DNA of 64,000 nt from Humidesulfovibrio sp. (GTDB lineage: Bacteria > Desulfobacterota > Desulfovibrionia > Desulfovibrionales > Desulfovibrionaceae): contig NZ_JAUYFU010000077.1 in assembly GCF_030689645.1 (NCBI RefSeq), forward strand, positions 37,624-101,623. Reading direction: 5' to 3'. The position numbers and the translations under genes were made by a program. The notes under the pieces were generated by a model, which saw nothing but the letters and a program-made list of their open reading frames with translations, searched no databases and had not been told where the DNA came from. Shown here piece by piece: positions 33,492-41,939 of the stretch; the stretch's first letter is position 1, and each line of letters begins with the position of its first letter.

Positions 33492-36400
33492 GTGTCCTTA
33501 AGACGTCTCACCGCCACCATAGGCCTTCTGGCGGCCCTGGCTGCAGCAGGCGCTGCACAGCCCGAGGAGTCCTGCGCTCTGCAGGCCGCCTATCGCGTTG
33601 GCCCTGACTCGGACACGCTCACAGTATCCGCCGAAGGCGGCACGCTGCCAAAGTATTCTGTGCGCCGCACAGGCCCCCAGGAACTCACCGTCACCTTCGA
33701 CGCCGCCGCTGGCGAAAAAGCTCCACGCACTCCCAATCTTGGGGGTTCCAAGCTTGTTTCCGGCGTGCGCCCAGCGCCCGGAGGCTTCAAAATCCAGCTT
33801 AAAACCAGCTCCTTCGGCTACGTGAATTTTCCGGTAACAGGAAAACCACAGCTACAGATTCAAATCTTCCCCGATGCAATCGGAGCGACCTGGGGCCAGG
33901 GAAAAAAAGAGGCCGAGAAGAAGGCCGAGCCCGCCAAGGCCAAGGCCGAGACGGCGAAGGCAGAAATGCCAAAGGCTGAACCAGCAAAAGCCGACAAGCT
34001 CACAGAGAAGCAAAAGAAAGAGCAGGCCAAGGCTGAAAAGCTTGAGGAGGCCAAACGCGCCAAAGAAGCCAAGGCAAAAGCTGCAGAAGAAGTAAAGCAG
34101 GCCGCTGAGGAAGCGAAACGCGCGGCCAAGGAACCCAAGCAACAGCCACAGCCTGCACCTCAAGCCGCTCCACAGCCCGTTGCGCAGGCTGCACCGCAGA
34201 TTGCTGCGGCCAAGCCCGCCCCGCCCGCAGACGGCACCCAAGGCCAGCCTTTTTTTTCCGTGCCCTATTCCATGCGTATGCCCGTTAACAAGGCAGTGCT
34301 AGGCCCCCCTAGCGGCGCCACCACCACACTGCCGCAGGTGGCGGACCATGCTCCGGAGCCTGTGTCGCAAGCAAAGCAGCCGCCCCAGAAGCAGGTTGGC
34401 GGAAAAATTCCCCCTGGCGTGGTGGAAAAACCCCTGCTTCAGGAGCAGACCACCTCAGCGCCGGCCCCGCGCCCGACCGAGCACGCGCCGCCTCCATCCA
34501 TTTCGCTTTCCGCGCCTGCGCAGGCCCCTCTTCCCGCGCCGCCAGTGGACCTGGCTCCAGCCAAGGGCCAATCCGGTGTGCGTTTTCGTGCCGACCATCG
34601 CGGCCCTGGCGATGCCCGCCCGGCCGAAGTGCTTTCGGGCGAGCCTGCTGCCCCGAAGGTCGCTCCGCGTGGCCAAGACATGGTCCAAGGTCAGCCTGCC
34701 GCTGCCGCTCCGCAACCCGGCAAGCCCTGGGAGGTGCGTCAGACCGTCCAGAAGGTGCTGGCTCCCAGCGCGGCCTCAGCCAACGCCACACTGCCCCAGG
34801 TGGGCGGTGCGCCGGATGCCCATGCCGCCAATGCTTCGACAGAGACGCATGCTCCGCAGGCCGAGGCGCACGCGGCCAACGCTTCCGGCACTGCGACCGA
34901 GACACACGCGCCCAACGCAGCCAACGCGTCGGCTCCTGCCCCCGCAGAGCCCCACGGCACACCAGGAAGAGAATCCGCGCCCGGCGCACCGGCCAAGGGC
35001 GGCAAGGACAAGGAACCGCAAGGGCCGCTCACCGCCGACCAGGTCAAGGACGCGCTGCTCCAGGCCCAGACGGACATGGTGGGCGGCAAGTGGGACGCGG
35101 CGGCCAAGGCTCTTGAAGGCCTTCTGCGCGAACCCAACCTCAAGGGCGAGCAACGCGAGGAAACCCTCTACACCCTGGCCGACGCTTACATGCAAGCATA
35201 CAAAGACAGCATGCCCGCAAATTACGACAAAATCACCGGGGCGCAGCTGGCGGCCATGAACTCCAACCAGAAGTCCAACCGGGTGCCGCGCGCCCTCATC
35301 AACCTGGGCCTTTTGAACCTCAAGGTGAACAACCTGCCCGAGGCCAAGGCCTACTTCAACATCGTCAAGAATAAGTACGCGCACGACCAGAACGCCCCGA
35401 TCATCCCTTTCTCCCTGGGCGAATACTATCGAAACAAGGGCGACTTGAAGCAGGCCGCAGACCAGTACCAAAGCCTGATTCAGAATTATCCCGACTCTCG
35501 CCTGACCAAGGACACGGCGTACATTCTGGCGCAGGTGCTGCGCAAACTTGGCAACTTCGAAAAAGCCTTCCAGATCGTGGACTACCTCGACAAGCGCTGG
35601 CCGCTCTTCTACATGGACAATCCATCGTTCCTGAAGCTCGCGGCCGAGGTGGAGGAGAAAGTTGGCAAGCTGGCCCTGGCAAAGGACCACTACTGGACCT
35701 TCTACAACCTGAATCCCGAAAACGAGTTCGCCGACATCACCCTTGTGCGCATCGGCGACATCTATCTGCGCCAAAACAAGCTCGCCCCGGCCAAAGAGGT
35801 GTACCAGAAAGCCCTGCGCGACTTCCCCGACCGCGAGGGCGGGCTGGTGGCGCGCATGCGCCTGGCCGAGGAAGGCATCTACGATGATCCCACCATGAGC
35901 GAGATGGGGCCGGTATTCGGGCGGCCCGTGTCAACACGGCCCAACGAGACCTACGAATTCATCATGGCCAAGCACCCGGAGAGCCCGCTGGCCCCCCTGG
36001 CCCACATCAAGCTCGGCATGTGGCAGTTCCACACCAAAGCTTACATGGAGGCCATGAACACCGCAGCATCGTTCCTGGAAAAATACCCCAAGAGCAACCT
36101 TGTGGGAAAAGCCAACGAACTCGGCTTCCAAGCGTTTCTCATGGCTCTTCCTGGGCTTGTGCAGGAGGGCAACTACGCCCGCGTGCTGCAGATCTATGAC
36201 ACTGCGCCCTTTGTGAAGGAAAACCAGGCCAAGATCGGCGACGAAGCTCAGATGGCCATTGCCGTAAGCGCGTGGAAGCGCGGGCAGGGCGATCGCGCCC
36301 TCAAGCTGGCGGGACGCTTCCTGGGCAAGCAGCAAGTGCCCAAGTACTCCGAGATGGCCCTTGATCTGGCCATGAACATTTTCCTTGAACGCAAGGAATG

Positions 36401-37004
36401 GAAGCGCATCTCCGACCTGGCTGCCAGGGCGGGCGCAGCCTGGAAGCTCTCGCCCCGGCAGAAGGCCCAGTTCGAGAACGCTCGGGCCATGGCCCTAGAG
36501 AATCAAGGCGAGACGGAAAAGAGCCTGCCCCTGTGGACGCGCATTGCAGGCGACCCGGCCACGGACCCGGCCACCCGCGCCCACGCCACCTACGTGCTGG
36601 CCAAGGACGCCGCGCGCAAGCAGGACATGCACCGCCTCTTCGCACTGTCGCAGGAGGCCCTTACCCAGCTTCTTGCCGCTGGCGGCGACAAGGACAAGAT
36701 CAAGGACTGCCTGCTCATGACCATCACGGCCACGGAGCGTTCCGGCCGCTTCAATGAGACCCTCAAGTGGGGCCGCGAGTTCGACCGCATCATCCCGGAA
36801 AGCGACCCGGATTGGGCGCCCATGCGCTTGCGCCTGGCCGACATCTACCGCCAGGGCAACCAGATGGACGAATGGAAGACCCTGCTGACCGACATCGTAA
36901 AAAAGAAGCCCGGCACGGTATACGCTCGCATGGCCACACAGGCCCTGGACAGCAGCGCGCTGGACCAGCGCCTTCAGAACTATATGACCCGGCCGCCGCG
37001 CTAA
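33492..37004 (+). CDS. Large exported TPR-repeat protein with Ala/Pro/Lys-rich linker
   Basis: The protein has 1170 residues if started at the GTG at 33492, which gives a signal peptide (VSLRRLTATIGLLAALAAAG). A TTG at 33465 overlapping the previous stop (TTGA) is an alternative. Residues about 25-130 form a beta-rich N-terminal domain (SVRRTGPQELTVTFD, then FKIQLKTSSFGYVNFPV), perhaps AMIN-like. About 130-500 are low complexity (KAEKLEEAKRAKEAKAKAAE and His/Ala/Asn repeats). From about 510 to the end are tandem TPR-like helices (YTLADAYMQAYKD, ALINLGLLNLKVNNLPEAKA and more). A periplasmic scaffold role is inferred; the exact function is unknown. Confidence 0.8.
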   Translation: MSLRRLTATIGLLAALAAAGAAQPEESCALQAAYRVGPDSDTLTVSAEGGTLPKYSVRRTGPQELTVTFDAAAGEKAPRTPNLGGSKLVSGVRPAPGGFKIQLKTSSFGYVNFPVTGKPQLQIQIFPDAIGATWGQGKKEAEKKAEPAKAKAETAKAEMPKAEPAKADKLTEKQKKEQAKAEKLEEAKRAKEAKAKAAEEVKQAAEEAKRAAKEPKQQPQPAPQAAPQPVAQAAPQIAAAKPAPPADGTQGQPFFSVPYSMRMPVNKAVLGPPSGATTTLPQVADHAPEPVSQAKQPPQKQVGGKIPPGVVEKPLLQEQTTSAPAPRPTEHAPPPSISLSAPAQAPLPAPPVDLAPAKGQSGVRFRADHRGPGDARPAEVLSGEPAAPKVAPRGQDMVQGQPAAAAPQPGKPWEVRQTVQKVLAPSAASANATLPQVGGAPDAHAANASTETHAPQAEAHAANASGTATETHAPNAANASAPAPAEPHGTPGRESAPGAPAKGGKDKEPQGPLTADQVKDALLQAQTDMVGGKWDAAAKALEGLLREPNLKGEQREETLYTLADAYMQAYKDSMPANYDKITGAQLAAMNSNQKSNRVPRALINLGLLNLKVNNLPEAKAYFNIVKNKYAHDQNAPIIPFSLGEYYRNKGDLKQAADQYQSLIQNYPDSRLTKDTAYILAQVLRKLGNFEKAFQIVDYLDKRWPLFYMDNPSFLKLAAEVEEKVGKLALAKDHYWTFYNLNPENEFADITLVRIGDIYLRQNKLAPAKEVYQKALRDFPDREGGLVARMRLAEEGIYDDPTMSEMGPVFGRPVSTRPNETYEFIMAKHPESPLAPLAHIKLGMWQFHTKAYMEAMNTAASFLEKYPKSNLVGKANELGFQAFLMALPGLVQEGNYARVLQIYDTAPFVKENQAKIGDEAQMAIAVSAWKRGQGDRALKLAGRFLGKQQVPKYSEMALDLAMNIFLERKEWKRISDLAARAGAAWKLSPRQKAQFENARAMALENQGETEKSLPLWTRIAGDPATDPATRAHATYVLAKDAARKQDMHRLFALSQEALTQLLAAGGDKDKIKDCLLMTITATERSGRFNETLKWGREFDRIIPESDPDWAPMRLRLADIYRQGNQMDEWKTLLTDIVKKKPGTVYARMATQALDSSALDQRLQNYMTRPPR

Positions 37005-37021
37005 ACGCCAAGGAGACCGCC

Positions 37022-37855
37022 ATGCCCATGCCCTTTGTCGAGATTCATGACCGCCAGCCCGCTGTGGCCGGGCAGTTCTACACCAACGACGCCGAGGCCC
37101 TCCGGGTCGAGGTGGAGGGCTACCTCTCCCAGGCCCAGCCGAAGAACGCGGCCCACACCATTCTGGCAATGGCTCCGCATGCGGGCTACTATTATTCCGG
37201 CATCATCGCGGGCATCACCCTGGGCCAGGCCAACCTGGCCGAGACCGTGCTTCTGCTCGGCCCCAACCACACCGGCCTGGGCAAGCCTTTTGCGGTATGG
37301 CCCAATGGCCGCTGGCTCTTCCCCGGCGGCGCGCTCAAGGTGGACGAGGAGCTGGCCGCGCTGCTTTGCGACAAGGAACCCCTGTTTGAGCCCGACACCC
37401 TGGCGCACCAGCGCGAGCACTCCCTTGAGGTCATGGTGCCCTTCCTGGCGACCTTGAACCCGAACACACGCATCGTGCCGGTCAGCATCTCGCACCCCAG
37501 CCTGGACACGCTCATCGGCGTGGGCAAGACCATTGGCCGCGCCTTACGGGCCTTCGACAGGCCGGTGAGCATACTGGTGAGTTCAGACATGAGCCACTTC
37601 GTGCCACACGACCTGGCCAAGGCACAGGACACGGAGGCGCTGGAACCGGCCCTGCGCCTGGACGCTGTGCGCTTTTTCGAAACCGTTCGCGGCAGCAACA
37701 TCAGCATGTGCGGCGTGCTGCCCATGACCGTAGGCATAGCGGCAGCCCTGGAGCTTGGCGCTACGGAAAGCGAGATAACGGGCTATGCCACCTCGGGCCA
37801 GATCAACGGCGAAATGCGCCGAGTGGTGGGCTACGCGGGTATGCTGGTGAGCTGA
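37022..37855 (+). CDS. MEMO1-family protein (AmmeMemoRadiSam system protein B)
   Basis: The protein has 277 residues from the ATG at 37022, which follows AAGGAG by seven bases. Family motifs are present: RQPAVAGQFYTND at the start, MAPHAGYYYSG, LLGPNHTGLG, HQREHSLEVMVPFL and LVSSDMSHFVP, supplying the conserved His and Asp/Cys residues of the dioxygenase-like active site; SMCGVLP provides the conserved Cys. MEMO proteins occur in bacteria with AMMECR1 and a radical SAM partner, but neither partner is adjacent here. It lies 17 bases after the TPR gene. The biochemical role is unknown. Confidence 0.9.
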   Translation: MPMPFVEIHDRQPAVAGQFYTNDAEALRVEVEGYLSQAQPKNAAHTILAMAPHAGYYYSGIIAGITLGQANLAETVLLLGPNHTGLGKPFAVWPNGRWLFPGGALKVDEELAALLCDKEPLFEPDTLAHQREHSLEVMVPFLATLNPNTRIVPVSISHPSLDTLIGVGKTIGRALRAFDRPVSILVSSDMSHFVPHDLAKAQDTEALEPALRLDAVRFFETVRGSNISMCGVLPMTVGIAAALELGATESEITGYATSGQINGEMRRVVGYAGMLVS

Positions 37856-37956
37856 ACAGACTGTGCACAGGCGCATCGGGAACACGTCAAACGCGAAAAT
37901 GCGCCCCCCTGCCTGACGAACCTGAGCCTGTGGGGCACTCCGCACAAGGCCAAACC

Positions 37957-39591
37957 CTACCAGTCGCGCTGTTGCACAGCCCGCACCATGCGGCCAGCCA
38001 TCCTGCCACGCTGATCGCCGTGGCGCGCTTCAACATCGTCCCTTTCGCAAAAGATGGGAATGTCGCCGTTTTCCGTGGCGCGCAAGTAACCCACGCACTC
38101 AATGACCCGTTGCGGCGGACGGCCACGCAGAACATTCCGCAAAAAGCGGGCCGGATCGCCCAGGTCTTCCTTCGGCGGATCTACGCTCATGCGCAGGTGC
38201 AGGTTGCCATCCTCCATGGCTAAACCCGTCAGGCTCATGCGGTCAACGAGGTGAGGATCGCCCGCCAGGGTGCCGAACAGAGTGTCGCCGCCAGGCTTCA
38301 ACACGAGTATTGGCAAGGGCCGTCCATTGTCCGTCTCCAGCCGCCACGCGCCTGCCAGTCGCTGCAAAACAGCGGCTCGGTCCTCTATGCGGGGGCGCTG
38401 CACAGCGGGCGAGGGAGCGGAAGGCGCTGTCGGAGTCTGCACCGTTGCGGTATTGCCGCCGCCGCCAACGCTGGCCACCTGAATCTTGCCCTGCTGCTGC
38501 GCAAGCCTTTGGGCCTGCTCCGCCTTGGCCCTGGCAGCGGCCACTTCGGCGCGCTCCTGCTCCAGCTTGCGACGCTCGGTCTCCAGAATGGCCAGCTGTT
38601 CCTTGAGACGCACCTCTTGAGGAGCTTGGTCCGCCTTCAGTTTTCGCGCCTCGTCCTCATCCAGCTGCTGCCTGCGGCGTAAAAGCTCGGCCTTCTCCCG
38701 CTCCACCTGCTTCTTTTCCGCCTCAAGCCCGGCGATGTACTCCTTGAGCCGCTGCTCCTGCAAACGCTGCTGCTGCGCAGCCTGGGCGGCAGACATCTGG
38801 CTGGCGGCCACTGCGGCCGGCCCCGAAGGCTGCCCCCCTGCAAGAAAAAAATAACCAGCGATGGACGAGGATTCCCAAGGGACCTGCTTCTTTCCCGTCT
38901 CGTTCATGACGCCGATGCGAACGCGCTTGAAGACTTCCTCAATGGGCACGCCCGGCGTATTGATGTTCTCCAACAGGTACTTTGTGTACAGCCCATTCTG
39001 GCCGCGGCCATCCGAGGCCACGGAGTTGGGCGCCGTGGCGTAGGCCACCAGCGAGCCCGTGGGCGCATCCATGCGCGCCAAGCCTTGGTCGGCGGAGCGG
39101 AAGGATCGGGTAAAGGGATTGTTGCGGCAGGCGTCCAGAATAACGATGTTCAGCTCGTTGCCCGCGTCCTCCATCTTGCCCAGCACGCGCCCCGCGTCCA
39201 CGCATTCGAACTTGGCATCGGATTCGCTGGACAGGCGCGCGCCGATGGGCACCAGATAATTCACACCCTGCACCTGCACCCCGTGCCCGGCGTAATAAAA
39301 AATGCCGACGCCGCCGCGCTTGAGCTTCAGGCCGAAGTCGCGGATGGCGTCCTCCATTGCCCGCAGGCCCACGTCCGTCTTAAGCTGCACATCGAAGCCC
39401 AGCCGCGACAGCGCCCTGCCGACATCGCGAGCATCATTGGCAGGATTCTTCAGCGGCTTATCGCCGTACGCGGAATTGCCCATGACCAGGGCGTAGCGCC
39501 CGCCGCTTTCCGCCTGGGCAGGCGTCAGCGCCAGTGTGGTGAGCAAAAACAGCGCACAGAGCGCAGAAATGAGTTCTTGCATGCGGCGCAT
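37957..39591 (-). CDS. Exported caspase-family (orthocaspase, C14) protein with coiled coil
   Basis: The protein has 544 residues with a signal peptide (cleavage near AQA-E). The caspase-like domain at about 30-255 has the p20 start YALVMGNSAYGDKPLKNPAN, the catalytic His103 in YYAGHGVQ and Cys155 in LDACRNNPF, so the dyad is intact. Residues about 270-370 are a long charged coiled coil (KEYIAGLEAEKKQVEREK and on). The last 150 residues form a separate domain (LAGAWRLETDNGRPLPILVL and on). These proteases usually cut after Arg or Lys. Export suggests a periplasmic role. It has its own strong promoter and is divergent from the Nramp gene. Confidence 0.9.
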   Translation of the reverse strand: MRRMQELISALCALFLLTTLALTPAQAESGGRYALVMGNSAYGDKPLKNPANDARDVGRALSRLGFDVQLKTDVGLRAMEDAIRDFGLKLKRGGVGIFYYAGHGVQVQGVNYLVPIGARLSSESDAKFECVDAGRVLGKMEDAGNELNIVILDACRNNPFTRSFRSADQGLARMDAPTGSLVAYATAPNSVASDGRGQNGLYTKYLLENINTPGVPIEEVFKRVRIGVMNETGKKQVPWESSSIAGYFFLAGGQPSGPAAVAASQMSAAQAAQQQRLQEQRLKEYIAGLEAEKKQVEREKAELLRRRQQLDEDEARKLKADQAPQEVRLKEQLAILETERRKLEQERAEVAAARAKAEQAQRLAQQQGKIQVASVGGGGNTATVQTPTAPSAPSPAVQRPRIEDRAAVLQRLAGAWRLETDNGRPLPILVLKPGGDTLFGTLAGDPHLVDRMSLTGLAMEDGNLHLRMSVDPPKEDLGDPARFLRNVLRGRPPQRVIECVGYLRATENGDIPIFCERDDVEARHGDQRGRMAGRMVRAVQQRDW

Positions 39592-39639
39592 GGCTTCCCC
39601 CGATGGATCACAATGAAACGTACAGCCTTACTCTTAACG

Positions 39640-39668
39640 TCTATAGCCGAGGCCCAGGCTGCTGGCAA
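39640..39668 (-). promoter_or_regulatory. Promoter of the orthocaspase gene
   Basis: On the minus strand TTGCCA (39668-39663) and TATAGA (39645-39640) are 17 bases apart. Transcription would start about 40 bases before the ATG at 39591, which has GGGGGAAG upstream. Confidence 0.7.
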
Positions 39669-39743
39669 TTACCGATGGCGCAACAGCCTGCCTCGCTGCT
39701 GGACACACAAGCTCCCGACGGGTAGGAATTTGGTGCAGGATGT

Positions 39744-39762
39744 CTGGAGCTTTCGGCTCCGG
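39744..39762 (+). other. Hairpin in the Nramp gene leader
   Basis: CTGGAGC and GCTCCGG pair around TTTCG, 37 bases before the GTG start of the transporter gene. A second short repeat (GCAG and CTGC) follows. It does not match a manganese riboswitch that I can recognise. Confidence 0.4.
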
Positions 39763-39798
39763 GCAGAAACGATTATCTGCAAGGACGGAGCCAAGCAC

Positions 39799-41079
39799 GT
39801 GATCCCAGAACGCATCAAGCAGTGGTTCGCCCATACCCACGCGCCCCGCTTCACAGGCTTGGAGATCCTCAAGTATATCGGCCCAGGCCTGCTGGTCACT
39901 GTGGGGTTCATCGACCCCGGAAACTGGGCCGCCAACGTGGCCGCCGGATCGAGCTTCGGCTATTCGCTGCTCTGGATGGTGACGTTGTCCACGCTCATGC
40001 TCATTGTGCTGCAGCACAACGCTGCGCACCTGGGCATCGCCACGGGCCTGTGCCTGTCCGAGGCCGCCGTGAAACACATGCGCCCGGCAACGGCGCGCGT
40101 GCTGCTGGGCTCGGCCATGCTGGCCGCCGTGGCCACCGCCCTGGCGGAACTTTTGGGCGCGGCCATCGCGCTGAACATGCTCTTCAACCTGCCTATTTGG
40201 GCAGGGGCGCTTCTCACCACAGGCTTCGTTGCCTGGATGCTCTACTCAAACTCTTACCGACGCATGGAGAAATTCATCATCGGCTTCGTGTCGCTCATCG
40301 GCATCTCCTTCATCTACGAGCTGACCCTGGTCGACATACCCTGGAGCGTTGCGGCGGTCGGCTGGTTCAAACCCAGCTTCCCCCCAGGCTCCATCCCCAT
40401 CATCATGAGCGTGCTTGGCGCAGTGGTCATGCCGCACAACCTGTTCCTGCACTCGGAGGTCATCCAGAGCCGCCAGTGGAACCTTGAGGACAAGAAGGTC
40501 ATCCGCCACCAGCTGCGCTTCGAATTTGCGGACACCCTCTTCTCCATGCTGGTGGGCTGGGGCATCAACAGCGCCATGATTCTCGTGGCTGCTGCCACCT
40601 TCTACACGCACGGCGTGAACGTGGACGCCCTCGAACAGGCCCAGGCCATGCTTCGGCCCATCCTGGGCAGCTCCGCCGCCCTGGTCTTCGCCCTGGCGCT
40701 GCTCATGGCAGGCCTGGCCTCCAGCGTCACTGCGGCCATGGCTGGCGGCAGCATTTTCGCCGGGCTTTTTTCAGAACCCTTCGACATCAAAGACGCCCAC
40801 AGCAGACTAGGGGTTGGCCTGACCCTTGTGCCCGCCGCCCTGGGCATCCTGTTCATCGCCACCCCGTTCCAGGGGCTGGTGGTGTCTCAAATTCTGCTCA
40901 GCATCCAGCTCCCATTCACAATTTTCCTGCAATTCCGGCTTACTGCCTCACGCAGTGTCATGGGTGAATTTGTGAACAGTTCCTGGCATAATTTCGTTCT
41001 CGCCTGTATAAGCGCCGTGGTTGTGGCCTTAAACCTCCTGCTTTTGTGGGATACTTTTTTCGGAAGCGGCGCGGCATGA
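39799..41079 (+). CDS. Nramp-family divalent metal (Mn2+/Fe2+) transporter
   Basis: The protein has 426 residues from the GTG at 39799 (GGAG eight bases upstream), the normal Nramp length; the longer frame adds an unlikely hydrophilic N-terminus. TM1 carries the metal-binding DPGN (39-42, in GFIDPGNWAANVAAGS) and TM6 carries AVVMPHNLFLHS with Met211, Pro, His, Asn. Both are diagnostic for proton-coupled Mn2+/Fe2+ uptake. Eleven or so hydrophobic helices are visible. It lies divergent from the orthocaspase gene and 45 bases ahead of fdhD. MntH is the likely bacterial class, but iron uptake cannot be excluded. Confidence 0.9.
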   Translation: MIPERIKQWFAHTHAPRFTGLEILKYIGPGLLVTVGFIDPGNWAANVAAGSSFGYSLLWMVTLSTLMLIVLQHNAAHLGIATGLCLSEAAVKHMRPATARVLLGSAMLAAVATALAELLGAAIALNMLFNLPIWAGALLTTGFVAWMLYSNSYRRMEKFIIGFVSLIGISFIYELTLVDIPWSVAAVGWFKPSFPPGSIPIIMSVLGAVVMPHNLFLHSEVIQSRQWNLEDKKVIRHQLRFEFADTLFSMLVGWGINSAMILVAAATFYTHGVNVDALEQAQAMLRPILGSSAALVFALALLMAGLASSVTAAMAGGSIFAGLFSEPFDIKDAHSRLGVGLTLVPAALGILFIATPFQGLVVSQILLSIQLPFTIFLQFRLTASRSVMGEFVNSSWHNFVLACISAVVVALNLLLLWDTFFGSGAA

Positions 41080-41124
41080 TGCTCGTCGCACTGGACAGCC
41101 CTCTACCCTGACCACGGAGACCGG

Positions 41125-41913
41125 ATGACGGACAGCTTCCCCTACGAAATACAGGAGTACACGGCCAGCGGACGCAAAAACGTGTCCATCGAGGCCATCC
41201 GCGAAGTGCCTCTGACCATCTACCTGAATGACCGCGAGGTGGTGACGCTTCTATGCACCGGCAAATACCCCCGGCACCTGGCAGTAGGCTTCCTCAAGAG
41301 CGATGCGCTGCTCACCGACCCTGCGCAGCTCCTGGATGTGGATGTAAAGGACGAGGAGACGCGCATCACGGCCAGCGTAACTGTGAGCCACGACCCCTGG
41401 GCGGGCGGGCGCACCATTCAGCGCTCCATCACCTCCGGCTGCGGCAAGGGCACCAACTTCGACCGCAACGTCGAGACCATCTCCAAGCGTCGTGTGGATT
41501 CCGGCCTCAAGGTAACTCCTGCGCAGATCCTGGCCCTGGCTGGCGAGCTTAAGCGCCGCAGCACCCTCTACAACCACACGCGCGGCTGCCACAACTCGTC
41601 GTTGTGCACCCCGCAGGAGATGCTGCTCTTCCGTGAGGACATCGGTCGTCACAACGCAATCGACATGATTGTAGGGGAGTGCTTTCTGGAAGGTTTGCCG
41701 ACTGAGGACAAGATGATCGTGTCCACAGGGCGGGTGGCCTCAGAAATTCTGCTCAAGACCGTGCGCATCGGGGTGTCTGTGATGGCTTCCACAGCCGTGG
41801 CCACCAGCTTCTCTGTGGAGCTGGCGCGCAAGATCGGCATGACCCTCATCGGCAACATCAAGGCGGACAGCTTCTGGGTCTACAACGACCCGGGCCGCAT
41901 CATCCAAGGGTAA
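41125..41913 (+). CDS. fdhD: Formate dehydrogenase accessory sulfurtransferase FdhD
   Basis: FdhD passes sulfur from IscS-like desulfurases to the molybdenum or tungsten cofactor of formate dehydrogenase. The protein has 262 residues and shows EVPLTIYLNDREVVTLLCT, HLAVGFLKSD, the REDIGRHNAIDM signature and STGRVASEILLKTV. The sulfur-carrying loop usually reads C-x2-C but here is TSGCGKGT, leaving only Cys106; a second Cys pair (GCHNSSLC) follows at about 155-160. It suggests Mo/W formate dehydrogenases elsewhere in the genome, in keeping with the tRNA-Sec gene. It probably follows the Nramp gene in one transcript. Confidence 0.93.
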   Translation: MTDSFPYEIQEYTASGRKNVSIEAIREVPLTIYLNDREVVTLLCTGKYPRHLAVGFLKSDALLTDPAQLLDVDVKDEETRITASVTVSHDPWAGGRTIQRSITSGCGKGTNFDRNVETISKRRVDSGLKVTPAQILALAGELKRRSTLYNHTRGCHNSSLCTPQEMLLFREDIGRHNAIDMIVGECFLEGLPTEDKMIVSTGRVASEILLKTVRIGVSVMASTAVATSFSVELARKIGMTLIGNIKADSFWVYNDPGRIIQG

Positions 41914-41939
41914 CCGCAGCAAGCCGGAATAATCCGCAG

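Noticed and set aside
39613..39798. N-terminal extension of the Nramp gene from an ATG at 39613
   Set aside because: The 62 added residues are hydrophilic and unlike Nramp N-termini; the GTG at 39799 has a well-placed GGAG and gives the family length.
39592..39798. Manganese riboswitch ahead of the Nramp gene
   Set aside because: Only a simple hairpin (39744-39762) is present; the conserved yybP-ykoY core is not recognisable.
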